This document shows, piece after piece, positions 44,320 to 57,600 of a stretch of DNA of 64,000 nt (position 1 is the first letter of the stretch; every line of letters starts with the position of its first letter). The stretch is from Cercis canadensis. Its lineage: Eukaryota > Streptophyta > Magnoliopsida > Fabales > Fabaceae. The stretch spans positions 233,090 through 297,089 of the forward strand of contig QAOA01001406.1 of NCBI GenBank assembly GCA_003255065.1. The letters are read 5' to 3'. The notes under the pieces are model-generated. The model did not search any database. It worked only from the letters and a program-made list of their open reading frames with translations, and was not told the origin of the DNA. Position numbers and translations under genes: made by a program.

Positions 44320-44546
44320 ATTGAAGTGTAAAGTTGATACCTCAAACTTTTTTGGCAATCAATATAGATAAGTAAGGATAACCATAAACTTGTTAGAGGA
44401 CATGAGGTTCATATTTATTAGAGTTGAACTTANATTGAAGTGTAAAGTTCATACCTCAAACTTTTTTGGCAATCAATATAGATAAGTAAGGATAACCATA
44501 AACTTGTTAGAGGACATGAGGTTCATATTTATTAGAGTTGAACTTA
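44320..44546. repeat. 113-bp assembly duplication around a single N
   Basis: 44320-44432 and 44434-44546 are identical except for one base (gttgatacc/gttcatacc), joined by N at 44433. Likely overlapping contig ends. Confidence 0.85.
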
Positions 44547-44991
44547 TTGAGATAATTTAAGTTTAGTTTCACCAACTAAAACAATTAAAAGAGGGTGACA
44601 AGTGAAAGTGAATCGCGTGCTGGGAGAAACTAATTAAGGTATAGATTTCATGGCAAAAAAGGAGCACAAGGGCATGAAGGTTGGTTTTTTTTGTGAACAA
44701 CTCCTCCTCAAAGGTGTTGGTAATTTTGTTGGCAGATAAGATGATTGTCGCTTTTCTTGGATTGTAGTTCTTCGTTTTTAAATCTTTGTAACAAAAAAAA
44801 AAACTAAAACAACTAAAACCATGTGAATAAGGAGAGTGAGTGCTCCTTTTATCATTGGGTCATTATGCTTATAGTTTCATACTTCTTAAACTGTTAGTCA
44901 TTTTTATGAAGTGTAAACTATTGACACAAAACACTGAGTTATTATTTGATAATATAAAAGGTATAAAGGAGATCAAGAAAAGCAACTCAAT

Positions 44992-45525
44992 GGCAAAGTT
45001 ACACAAATAATACACATTATCAAACTATTTATACAAATGGGGTAGTTTCTAAACTATTTACTTAAAATAGGTATTTTTAAATATTTTAATGAAAATAAAC
45101 ATGAAAAAAGTCAGATAGTGAATATGCTTTATAGAGAAAGAGTATTCCAAAGGAATGCGCTTTATAGATAAAGCGTGTTTTTTGTGAATACGCTTTAGAG
45201 ATAAAGCGTGTTTCAAAAGAACGTGTTCTTTGGGAACACGCTTTATAGATAAATCGTGTTTACAAGAAACACGCTTTACCTCTAAAAACGTGTTTTTTNA
45301 TCTCTAAAAACGTGTTTTTTAGAAACACGCTTTATAAATAAAATGTGTTCCTTGTGAACAACACGCTTTATCTCTAAAACGTATTTACTGTTAACTTTTT
45401 TCACGTTTAACTTTTGTTGAAAAATTAATAAAATATTCAAAAATGCTCATTTTAGATAAATAGTTTAAAAACTGCCTCATTTGTGTAAATAGTTTGACAA
45501 TATGTATTATTTGTATAACTTTGCC
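44992..45525. mobile_element. foldback element built of short hairpins, 9-bp TSD
   Basis: The ends GGCAAAGTTA and TAACTTTGCC are exact inverses, and similarity of the two arms continues inward for about 100 bp. The 9-bp word caactcaat flanks both ends exactly (44983-44991 and 45526-45534). The centre is an array of related hairpin words, AACACGCTTTAT and ATAAAGCGTGTT, in alternating direction. No coding sequence. An N at 45299, with tctaaaaacgtgtttttt on both sides, hides the centre. Termini and TSD suggest a Mutator-like non-autonomous element. Confidence 0.88.
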
Positions 45526-46208
45526 CAACTCAATAAATGTATGCATATATTAAAACAAGTGTCAGCGTGTAGGAAATTTCCTTGGGAAGTTTATGTTGTT
45601 GAAGTCAAGATTAAGGAATATAACAAGTTTAAAGTATAGGTGGGCCATAATCCTAAACCACAGATTGAAAGAGCAAGGAAAAGAGAGAATCACCGGGATC
45701 AAGGCCTTGTTCTATTCATAATGAAAACCATGAAATAGGCATATCTCATTGTTTTTCTTTTCTTTTATTTATTCCCATCACAATCATACTAGTAAAAACT
45801 GAGGGGCTAGTTTGATCATTTTACTGTTACACTGCGTTATTTATGTCAAGTTGTACCACTCTATAATAATAAGCTCTATATAATATTTAATTTAATAATA
45901 TAACTATCTTATACTATTCAAATTTATTCAAACTCTTTCCTTAATATTAGTTATCCTATTCGTAACATGATAAAAAGGATCAACATGATAACTTTATCAC
46001 ATCCTATTAATCCATCAAATATTAGATAATGACAGAATATGATAACTTATTCTATTGGGTCTTTCGGATCCTTTCCACCAAACGTGCCAATAAATCTACA
46101 TTGACATTTAGCAATATTCAATGAACTTTTTTAAAATTCAGATGAAATTAAAGCTACCTTTTACCCCAAAAAAAGAAGTTAGAGCTACCAAACACCACAT
46201 ATATATTT

Positions 46209-46768
46209 GGGAAAAGTCTTAAAAATCCCCATGAACTATGCTCTTGTTGTATTTTACCCTCATGCTTCAAAAACATAGGAAAGACCTCATTGAACTTTTA
46301 AAATGTGCACTTTACTCCCATGACCCTGACGTCCGTCCATTAATGGATGGAAAAAGGGATTTGAATATTATAATTTGATCTCAAAATTCTTTAAATATTA
46401 CTTTTTGACCACAATTTTTATAAATTTATTTTCATTTATACCCCTACAAAATTGCACTATAGCCCAGATTAATCACATCATGTGCATATTAATANAATCT
46501 GGGTCATAGTGCAATTTATAGAGGTATAAATGAATTTTTTTTTATAAAATTAGGGTCAAAAAGTAATATTTAAAAAATTTTGGGGCCAAAATGATAATAT
46601 TCAATAATTGTCTTCTGTCCATTATTGGATGGACGTTAAGGTTGTGGGGGTAAAGTACACATTTTAAAAGTTCAAAGAGGTCTTTCTTACGTTTTTGAAG
46701 TTTTTGGNTAAGCATGGGGGTAAAGTGCAATAAGAACATAGTTTAGGGGTTTTTTTAGGACTTTTCCC
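46209..46768. mobile_element. long inverted-repeat element, 9-bp TSD
   Basis: Starts GGGAAAAGTC and ends GACTTTTCCC, with arms of about 270 bp that pair along their length, meeting near the N at 46495. The 9-bp word tatatattt flanks both ends exactly (46200-46208 and 46769-46777), though that word is low in complexity. Another N is at 46708. No coding capacity; a transcript through it would form a long hairpin. Confidence 0.85.
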
Positions 46769-47634
46769 TATATATTTTAGGGAAAATAATCATATGTAAC
46801 AAGTATTAAACTTATTTCAAGTTGGTTAGTAAAATGATCCAAAAAACTCTTCAAGCCATGTGATTACTGTTTAGCATAGATGTTATCATGTTCCATAACC
46901 ATATCATTTACACATAATAACCATACAATTTGAATGATCTTTTGGTCATTTTACAATGTAAATGACCAAGGACGGATTCACGCTGTAAAGAGTGGGGACA
47001 ATTAGCCAAAAAAATTATACTTGATGTATATTTAAGCCTAATTTTTATTGTCTTCACTATTTACATTAATTTGCTCCCACTAAAATATTTCTCTTGCCCC
47101 CACTCTCTCATTACTACATTATTGAGATAACATTTTAAAGTAAAGTTTCTTCACATGTGAAATTAAAAGAGAAAAAAATAATCATTTTTTAGTGATAAGT
47201 AAATGACACACAACTCAAAAAGAAAAATAATTTACTTTTTAGTTTTTCCAAACCTACTAATCTATATTGTGCCTTAAAAAAAAAAAAAAACCTTGTTGAA
47301 ACTCTCAATTATTCAATTTTTTAATTTTATTAGTGACCTTTCAGTTTCTCTTTTCTTATTTTTATTATATTTTTGTCTTAGCATACATATATATTAAATT
47401 CACTCTTTTTTGACACATTCAAAATTTAGTGAAAATGCTGCCTTTTTTTCTTGTTTATATTTTATTTTATAGTTTGCATGAATATGACAATTTATTTTTA
47501 ATTGTCCTTTATTATTTTTTTCTTTAAGAAATTAAAAAACAGAATTATATCTATATAGTATGTTTGGTTGGGTGTATATTATATTTTTGTAAAGATACAC
47601 AACAACTAAAATAATCTCAACATCTGTTACAATC

Positions 47635-48315
47635 AATGTAGCACGGGTACGAGTACGAAACACTAGTACGACATTTTAAAAAAAATAGGAGTATGAGTAC
47701 GTCATGTCATATATATATATATATATATATCAAATACAAAAAATTAAAATTCTCTAAATATTAAAAATATCAACCATTAATCTTTAACAAATAAGTAATA
47801 ATTAACAAGTATTAACTCAAAATATAAATTATCAATCAAAATTCAAGTAATAAAATTTATCATATTTGATTAAGTATCATCAATATATTATAAATCTTTT
47901 TTAATTAGATCAAGTGCATTACAGAAAAATTATAAACTATTATGAAAACTCAGATTAGCTGCACAAGTAGATATAGAGAAAGAAGAAAATGTTTTTGTCA
48001 TTTGTTTAGACTTTAGAGTGTGTCAAGCAACGAGTGGTAGCTGAAGAAAAGTAAGCAGCATGAGTCTTGAGGGGTGCTCTGCTTTTTACTAATTAGTGAT
48101 TAGTATCCATTCATCCAACATGACACTTTTATCCCTCTGCCTTTGTCTTTGGTCGCCCAGAACTGTCGTTTATAACGTTAGCAGACACAAAGACAGTTTT
48201 GAAACACTTTCAGAGAGAAGAAAAAACAAAAACAAAAAAAAAGGACGTGTTTCGCATTTTGAAGACGTCTCCAAAATGGGTACGCCTCATTCCCAGCCGT
48301 TTCGGTGCTACATTG
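47635..48315 (-). mobile_element. non-autonomous inverted-repeat element, family A, copy 2
   Basis: Reverse-orientation relative of 42936-43431. The ends are AATGTAGCACGGG and CGGTGCTACATTG, inverses of each other. The flanking words gttacaatc (47626-47634) and gttacaatg (48316-48324) match at 8 of 9 positions, an old 9-bp target-site duplication. It carries a longer centre and an (AT)n run at about 47709-47730. No coding sequence. Confidence 0.8.
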
Positions 48316-48635
48316 GTTACAATGATTTTTTTCCCCCCTATATGTTATCATTTTACATGATGTTATGGGTTATTAGGTACTTTTTCCTTAATGGATGAGA
48401 AATATTGCAAACTGGAATAAGCTGGGCTGATACATTCAAATGAGATGGCAGCAAAGTTCACAATTAGACTGGACATAGAGCGGGCAATATGCTTTACTAT
48501 ATTGCTACAACAATTACATTCAAAAGAAAAAAAAGATCACATGACCATATCCAATATAGAAAAACAGAAATTTTTATTTGAAAATAATTATTTGACAAGG
48601 AAAAAAGCTGATACAACACCTTGTATGGAAAGAGA

Positions 48636-51600
48636 TCAAAATCGATCAAAAGAATAAGGACTTATAAGCGAATCTTCAAGTTCTTTAAAGCCTCTGTAAA
48701 CAACTTCTGTTTGGCTCTGCGGAAGGGCCAACCTACGCACTTCAGTCATATACCTGTATTCAAAAGTTGATCAGATCAGATCAAAGCTGCATCTAGACAG
48801 AGAAAATAGCTCTAATCCTTCTTTAAAAAATTGAAGGTAAAGGATGTAGAAAAAAAAAATCTGGTTTTCCAAACACTAAAGTTTAACAGAGCCATCAATT
48901 TGAGATTCGCCTTTCGAAAATTGAAAGATAACAAAATATGAGCTCCAAAATGTCAGTTTGCGGCTTCCAGTTTGTCATGTTTTCAGAACTGTTATACCTA
49001 ATTTGAAGTTCGCTAAAATAAATAAATTATTGATATTTAAATTGTAACTTCAATTGAATAGCTACTTGATATGGCATATCCATTAGAGTGGCAACAACCA
49101 CTAGAGTTGATAGTGCTACCTCTCATTGAAACGGGGGGATGAAGGACTACTTATACAAGATAAGAATATCAACATATCAAGAACAGAATCAAACTACCAC
49201 AAGGAGCAACTATGTAATCTAGCACCTCTGTCAGAAAGATGAAAACAGGTTCAAATGGAAGATAAAAGAATTCAGGTGCCTTCCAATATCATGTTGTATT
49301 ATTAGGACCCAAAAGTTAAAAGAATGGTTTTGTGCCCAACAAACAGGCACTAACAATCTATACCATTTCGCACATATAAAAATTATGCCCAGAAGGACAT
49401 AGCTGATATATGGACAATATCAATAAGAAGAACAAATAAAAGTATAAAGTGAACCTGTTTGCTGCACTTGTGATCTTATCCCGGATGCCTTGATTGACAA
49501 TTGTTCGCTCCATTGAAAATCCACCACCTAGAATCAAGGAAGCCCCAGTGGCAGTAGTACCCATCCTCTGTGCAAATTCAGACATGGCCCACTCACGAAG
49601 TACCACTAGTACTGATCTCAGCAAACGTAATCTAAGATTTGGTGATGGCAAAATAGCCCCACTTGATAACAGTTGATCATACGTGTTCAACACAGGTTCA
49701 GCTGCGCCTTTACAAGCAGAAAGAAGGGCTCTTGCAACATCTTCATCTCCAACAGATTCAATCCCTGAATTCAACCTCTCCTGCAGAAAGAAAAAAAATT
49801 ACTAGATAATCAAGCATGATATAAGACAAAAACATGATCTAAATAAAACACAGTCAGTCAAAAATAAAACGTATTCTACAGAATTAGGGGAAAAGTGAAA
49901 TAACAAAATAGCATTTGCACTTTAGCAATAAAATTACTCAGTATAGTTTAAAATTGTCAAATCATCTGGGAACATATACCATTGCAGCTTTCTCCAGGTG
50001 AAGACAGATAGATTCAAGAGGTAAAACAGCTCCATCACCCGGATAAAGGCGGGGACCAACCCTCTTGATTACGGAGCATGCTTCAGCAATGCCACCTCTT
50101 GAAAGAGCTTGATCAATAAGTCTAGCCCAAGTTTCTCTCACAATGCTGCTGTCAGCTTCACCAGTGTAGCAGGCAAAGTATAGCATCTCCAAGCATATCT
50201 AAAAGCAAAATAGGAAAACAAGGAGATCTGTCAATAGAAGATTCAAATAAAGTTTTAAAGCAATAGGACACCTTAATACGAGTATATGACTATCTTTTCA
50301 GCAATGATACAACAGAACTGTGAACCATCCATCAGAACAGTGGCAGATAGAACTGAATGTATAAAAGTAAATTGCTCAGAAATATCATACGTAACTGAAG
50401 CTCAAAGAATTTGAAGGACACAGTAGTTTAGTTAATCAATTTCTTTGCAAACCAGCAAAGACCATCAACTCAAACTATGATAGGTTCACCCAAACATAAT
50501 ATAAACAGAAGAGAAAAATATGAACATGTACAAATCAATCATAAAAAATGTGATGAAAATGCATTAACAGCCAAAAAAAAAAAAAAGAACAACAAAAGCA
50601 AGTACCTCCCAGAGCTCAAAGGGAACAGCATATTCATTATATAATTGCGTTATATTCTTTACGTCTAATGATAGCTCTTTGGCCTTCTCTTGTGCAGCAT
50701 TTGCAGTATTAGCCTCTGAAGTTGAGCTGCCTTCAGGGCCTAAACCATTTTGGGCAGAACCAGATGTGCTAGCTGAACCTTCTGACCTGGAAGATATAGC
50801 CTCCAATTCCTCTTTAACTTTTATCTGAAACCGAAGAACAGCAAGCTTCCCTTCTAGCAGATCTAGCAATCCATTGTCAATGGGATTCCGAGCAGAGCCT
50901 AGCAATCCATCACTATTACTAGCACTCTTCGCCTGTATGACTGCATTACTTAAATATTGACACCTGAATTTGACAAAATGTAGAAAGGTTTTAGAAGATA
51001 ACCATGAAAGGAGACCAAAAGACTTGTAGTTGTAGTAATACTAAGGGTTTCTAGGGAATTGATGTGGCGGTCTTGAGGGTAAAAAGAAAGGACCAGCCTG
51101 AATAAATGTCAAATGTGGAAAATCTTAGAAAATAATGGATGCTGCCTGAGTATATGTATATCTTCCGAACTACAAGATTAGAAGCAAAACTTAATTTGAG
51201 AACTAATGGGAATCAAACAAAACCCATGAGCTCTATTCTTATAACACGTGTCAGCTGTCAGCTTTGAGCACCTTGCTGAGCAACTTTAAGTTTTAGATTG
51301 AGTGGTTCTTTGCCGAGGTATCAAAACCCAGTTGACCAAGTAGTCTAGTGTTTGATCCTTACCACACCCCAATGTACAAGGAGGTTTTAAGAATATATTT
51401 ATTCATGTTTCAAGCCCAGAGGCCTTTCAAGTGAGAAGGCATGTTATGATTAAAGAACTCATTCTTATGCCATTGCTTAACAAATAAAGCTTTTAAATAA
51501 GTGGTTCTTTGACACAGATCATGCTGCGTTATTGATAAGAACAAATAATGGACAATAAATTACAGAGGTTAGTAGTGGTATCTCTTGTGAAAACATAATA

Positions 51601-54600
51601 CCTCAAGCCAAAGCACAATCTTCATAGATAGATACAAAAAGTTTGCTTCACGTTACAAAATATTGAAGAAATAGTTAAAAAGAAATAAAAAAAAAAACAA
51701 AGAAATAAAAAAAAAAAAACACACAAAATTTTAAAATGAAAGCAGAAGGGCTAATAGAATTTAAGTTGAACCAAAAGTAAAGAAAGGACAGGGTAAGAAA
51801 TGCTGATTTTAATTCAGAGATTGGATAGCTAATAGCTTCAATTAAGGCCAAGTTTACCATAGAGGTCTGAACATTTAAAACATAGATAATACATCAGTGA
51901 GAACAGACAGCGTTATTCAAAGTAGGAATCTTTTGCAGTATCACAGGAATGATATAAATAAGAAGGGTACAAGTGATAACAAGAATGAACAGGTCCTAGA
52001 GGAGATATAATAACTACACAACATCGCAATACTACAGAGTGGGAAGAACTAATGCATAGGCAGATACCTACAAATTCTAATAACTTGTTTCCCCTTGCTT
52101 TTAAGTAATTTTACTCAGAAAATGCCAATGAGGTACTAACCTTCTATCATGGAATATACTCCTGTGAGAATTAGTGGAAGTGTGAGACTACCCTCTCACA
52201 ACTATTATTTAACTCTGCAATATTCATGGTATCATTTTTAAACTTGATGTCAAGAAAGCCCGTGATCATGTTTGCTGGTCGTTTTCTAGCTATATACATG
52301 CTTTAAAGAATATGTTTGGAGACAAATGAATGAAATGGTTCAACACCAGTATCTCAACAATGAGTTTTCCTGTGTTGGCAAATGGAGGATTTATGGGCTT
52401 TAAAATCTCTAGAGGACTGTGGCTGGAAGATCCTTTACCTCCTTTCTGTTAAATATTGGGTGTAAAAGGGTAAAAATGGTCAAAGTTAGTAGAATTGTAC
52501 TGCAGGGAAAGTATTGTAGTTTCTGTCCTAGTGGAAATATATTTGGGATATAGGTGTGATAAACCAACTCAACCTACTACACTCAACTTCCAAAATTTTG
52601 TCTCTTCTCTCTCTCTTTGTTATTTTTCAACTCTTTCTTCTCTTAGTTATGGAGGCTTCAATAGATTAATTGACGGAGTTGTGATCATAGGTTGGTATAG
52701 ATGTTTGCAGTTGAATTAGACAAAATTTTCTACGTATTTCTCATCTCCTTGCTGACAATACAATATTGTTTTGTGATGTAGACATGGACCAGCTGACATC
52801 TTAAGACTTATTCTTGTATTTTTCCCTCTACAAAGTGAGGTTGATCTTCTTATTACAGTTGACAATAAATATTCAGGAGTTTGCAGTCACAAACTTATCA
52901 GGCTTTGCCCTGTAAAAAGAGGATGAAACATCCAAACAAGAAATGGAGAAAGCTGGCTGGAAACTGATAGGAGACTGTGGCTGAGAAGAGAGCTCTCAGA
53001 AAAAGAGCAGGAACTCTGATGAAATTGACAGAGAAAAAGGCGGACGAAGGTCTGCAGTAATGCAGAATAACATTCAAATTTTCAATAAAATCATAAGGTG
53101 GAATCTTCTCTCCAGCAAGCAAGAATAAAAGCTCAAGTTCTTAAGTTCTCTGCTCTTTTTTATTTAATTCTTCAAGTTTATCTTTATCCCCTTTGATATT
53201 GAATTGGAGCTTTCCTACGAGATGTAATTAATGGTTGAATTGAGTTCAACCAGGAATAGAACCCCATAATATTCTTTAAAATATTTCAACTTCAACGTAT
53301 TTATAGCATTCTAAATTGAATAGCAAAATTTGCATCATCAGCTACTTCTTCCTTACAATTTAAGCGTTTTGCTACTTACAATTTTTTTTTAAAGAAAGAC
53401 ACTGCAATTGAAATTCAATCCTTTATGCTTTTCAACAAAAGCATTTCCATCTAAGTTTGAAATAGTTTAACGCAAGAAGAAAATATGATGAACTAAGCAG
53501 GATGGTCCAGTCCTCATCAGATACTACGTTTAAAGCTTTTTTTTTTTTTGTCAAAGTCTAAAGTTTTCAGTTCTTTTATATTTTAAAGAAAAAAAATCAG
53601 AAAAGTTTAGCAAAAGCAACAGAGGGATCACTTCACAAACACATTTCAAAACATAAAAAGAACTCAGGTGCAACTCCAGCTCCTAGATGCAAGGAGGAAA
53701 AATCAAATTCTATCTATTGAAACAAAAAAAAAAAAAAAAAAAAAAAAAGTTATATGAAAAAGGAGGTAACTAAGAATGTTCCATTAAAACTTGCAACTAT
53801 GGTTTTTTTAAAAAACTAAAAAATTGTCAGAGTTGCATTTTGACAAAGCATTATTACACAAAATGCATTTTGATTTCAAGATTACGTTTGGAGACGACAA
53901 CTACAAAATTCATCTTTCAGAATACAATTAGAAATTTTTACAAGGATCCCCATGAGTTTTTCCTTACCTCTTTATAAAAAGGATCCCCTTGAGGTAGATT
54001 GCTAGTTGTCATAATCATTCATTTTAAATATGCATTTTCAGAGTAAATTTTAAGGCTTTTGACATGATGTATTACAACTTTGCAAGATAAGAATCAATAT
54101 TATCAAGTTGGGTCTATTCCAACCAAGTTTGCAACATCAAAGTACACAAAACTACTCAAGAAAATTAAAAGCTTCAAAAGAAATGTAAAAAAGTAAAAGA
54201 ATAAAGACAAGAAACTGATTAACCTCTGTTCCAGAGTAGGAACTCCATCCATACATCGCCTCTCAGCTAGTCTTTGCAATGTGCAAGCTGCGAGCATATG
54301 CTGCCGCTTCAAGACATAATAACGAGCTAAAAGCTCAGAGTTCTTGACTTGACTAGATGACAAAGATGCTCCTGATTGTCCCATTGGAGAAGTCGTTGCT
54401 GTCAGAGCTCGAACCTACAAAACCCCCGAAAAGAGAGAGACAGAGAGAGAGAAGGCCATGAGGATAACAAAAATGATACAAATTCATAGAAAAACAAATT
54501 GTAAGAGTTTCCGCATCCCGTGTGCAAAATATATACAATCAAAATTGTAAAAACTGAGGTCTGTGCCCTTTGACCAAGTGAATAGTGAGTTATTAATAAA

Positions 54601-57600
54601 TAATTGAAAAGAGAGAAACAATATGCAACCTCTTGTATATGTTCACGACCAGCACTATCCAAAAAGGGCACCAAATCAGGACCTCCATACTCTAACAATT
54701 CATCCTCAAGACCCAAATCAATCATAGCCCGGTATAGGTACTCATGGAACAATTTGTCAGATGATTGGACACCAAGCTGAACAATCTGGCATATATATTT
54801 CTTTCGAGAGGCTGGATCAAGAACAGATTGGGATGTGGCAGGTCTGATGGGAGAGCCAAATTCCCTCTGTGAGGCACCTTTCAGAGACCGCAAAGCACTG
54901 ATAATTATCTCATAACATTGTTCGCGCTGAGCAAGTGCTTGTTCTCTGACAGCTGCATCAATTTCATCATTAAAAGCATCATCTGCAGGGTCAAGAGTTT
55001 GTGCCTTTTGAAGAGGTAAGCGCACTACAGCTTCATAAAATCTGCAGTTCCCAAGTATATTTTACTTTCAGATAGAATGCTCTACAATCACAGGTCATTA
55101 AAACATGTGCTAATACTTGAAATTGTAAAGAAGGAAGAGAGGGAGGAGGGAGAAAATACACCTTAAATCCTCAAAACGTTTGCAAACAGTTCGTAAATCA
55201 GCGGATTCTGGAACTTTACTCAAGAGATTAAATGCCTCCCTTGCAAGGCTCCCCTTTTCCTCCGCATCTGAAGTCACAGCAGCTCTCTCCAAAGCTTCCA
55301 CAGCTAGGAAGAACTTGTAATCAGACTCTTTATAGTAGCTAGGACAACCCTCTCTTAATTTTGCGCTAATATCATCTACGGTCCCCTTACCATCACGGGC
55401 AGTATAATACTGGAGGAACACATGATATCAAATAAAAATTGCAATCATTGATACAAAAGTTTGTTGAAATAGAAGACAAAAAATCTCAATTGATGCAGAG
55501 ACTTCATTAAAAAGGCTCTACCTCCATTAGAGCAGATATAAGTCTAGTAGCAAGACGGTCACCCTCCTCCGAACAAACAAGTTGATGAAATGTTAATTGA
55601 ACTAATTCATGTTGTAGGTTAGCATCAAATCCCTGAATCAATCTTGTGACATGATGCTGAGAAAGAAGTTGGAGCAAAAACAAGGCTTCACCAGATCTAA
55701 GAAGCAACTGCCTAATGCATTCCATTGCCCTCACCTGTGGCACCATAAACCAAAATGACTAACTAAATAATAAATAAACTTATCAAAACTGCAAACATTT
55801 AGCATTGTCATACTACCTCCATGGCAGCCAACTCTGCAGGACTATATGGCAGTCTTTGTCTTTTATTAGATGTTCCACCACTGTTAGAGTCCATATTTCT
55901 TGAATATGCACCAAATAGGTTTCTCACCATACTCCGATCATCAGCACCTAATGCTGAACCACTACCATATAAAATGGAACCACTGAGATCTCCTAAACCT
56001 GCTACACAGCCATAAAGTCCCCTCCTCTGGTTCCTTCTAGATCTTAGGAATTTCTCTAAAGATCGAATTTTGTGTTCAAGGACTTGCATAGCCCCAACAG
56101 AGAGTCTGCATGCAACTACCCCATTTTCAGATAAAGCACCTGAACGACCTAAACTGCCTTTCACAACCATTACAGGAAGTTCCCAAAGAGGGAAAAGTAA
56201 CCTAGATGAACATAAGCAGAGCCCTTCATGTGCACCAGAAAACACAGGCTCAGCCTCCTGAACAACCTGACCCATGCTGAATCCACCAGAAGCAGTTCTT
56301 GTATTTGATAAGGCACTACTACCTTCAAGTTGTGGCATTCCAACAACTCTTGGGTCCTCAAAAGCTTCAGCAGCCTTCTCAGCAACAACATTGCTAATAA
56401 AATTTTCAGAATGCACTATTCTAGCAGCTAGCATTAGACACATTGCAGCTGCCTCACCTGCACCAAAACGATTGAAGAAATCTTCTAAAATTGACCTTGG
56501 AGAGTTGGACTCAAATAACCTCCTTAGAATGTCCACTGGCCTGTTAAAAACTATTTCCATCATGCCCATAGTGCTGAAGATGACAATTCTCCTCCTTGGC
56601 AATATATGTTGAGTTGAGAGGTCACCCCTTGCCCAGAGTTTACCGGAAGCCCTATCAAGTGAATCCACTGAGCTTTCAAATCCACCAAACTCAATTTCTG
56701 AATATAGGGACTGCACAGTAGCTGAAGTATCTGGCAAGGGCAAAACATCTGCCACAAAAAGCATTCGTCCTTCAACTGGTAAAGAAGATAAAGATTCCCG
56801 TAATGCCCGGGAACTCCTCGTACTTGCACCTTGATTACCTGAAATAAATGACTGTGTGCTTGAATCCCTGTTCACAATAAGGAGTGAAGATGTGGTTGGC
56901 GATGATGCATCTGAAAGGATAAGAGTTCCCGCAGAATAATAGGCTGCCTCCACTTTCAGTGAGAGATCCTCATTTTGAGGTCTATTAGCAAGAGACATGG
57001 CTCCAAATGTGAGTCCACCACTAACACCCCAAGGAGGAGCAGGCCTTGTTGTAACAACCTTTAAACAGCTTGGCTTATGATGGTTAGTGTTGAACCCACT
57101 CAAGCTGCCAGTAGAAGGAGAGGTGGATAGATACATCCTTCTACCATCTGATAAAATAGCAACAAGATGTAGCCACTTGGATTCAAGTGTAGATAAAGGC
57201 GAAAGGCCAATGATAGATGCCTTTGGTGATCGATTTGAGGTTCTTGGTCCCGTCGATTGTCTACCTCCATAATGTGCATCCCTCTGATTGACAAGGTTCC
57301 TTTCTTCAGCCACTTTCTTTAATGGACCATCACCATTTGGCCCAAGAACATAAACCTGAAGCTTCATCTCTTCAGTTCGCGCATACAAAATTTGCCGCTC
57401 ATTATCAAAAACCATTTCAACAATGGGGTCAACAGCTCCAAAGCTAAATACATTTGGTACAACCCATCTGAAAATGACAGATTAGCTTAACTTATTAAGG
57501 AAATATGAAAAAACAAACTTTAAATAGCAAAAATGAGGTAATTTCAACTACCATGTGAAGCATGGCCAAAAACAAAAGACACCATATACAAAATCAATTC

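Noticed and set aside
45110-45400. Regularly spaced short repeats that recall a CRISPR array
   Set aside because: The units alternate in direction, have no uniform spacers, and lie inside an inverted-repeat element with a 9-bp target duplication in a plant genome.
46960-47130. A phrase like caaggacggattcacgc followed by cccccactctctc that recalls dispersed retroelement ends
   Set aside because: Too short and without inverted ends, target duplication or coding sequence; could not be assigned.
52495-52719. A 74-codon open frame taken at first as a small gene
   Set aside because: Its C-terminal half reads as part of a LINE reverse transcriptase (GFNRLIDGVVIIGW) and belongs to the decayed element.
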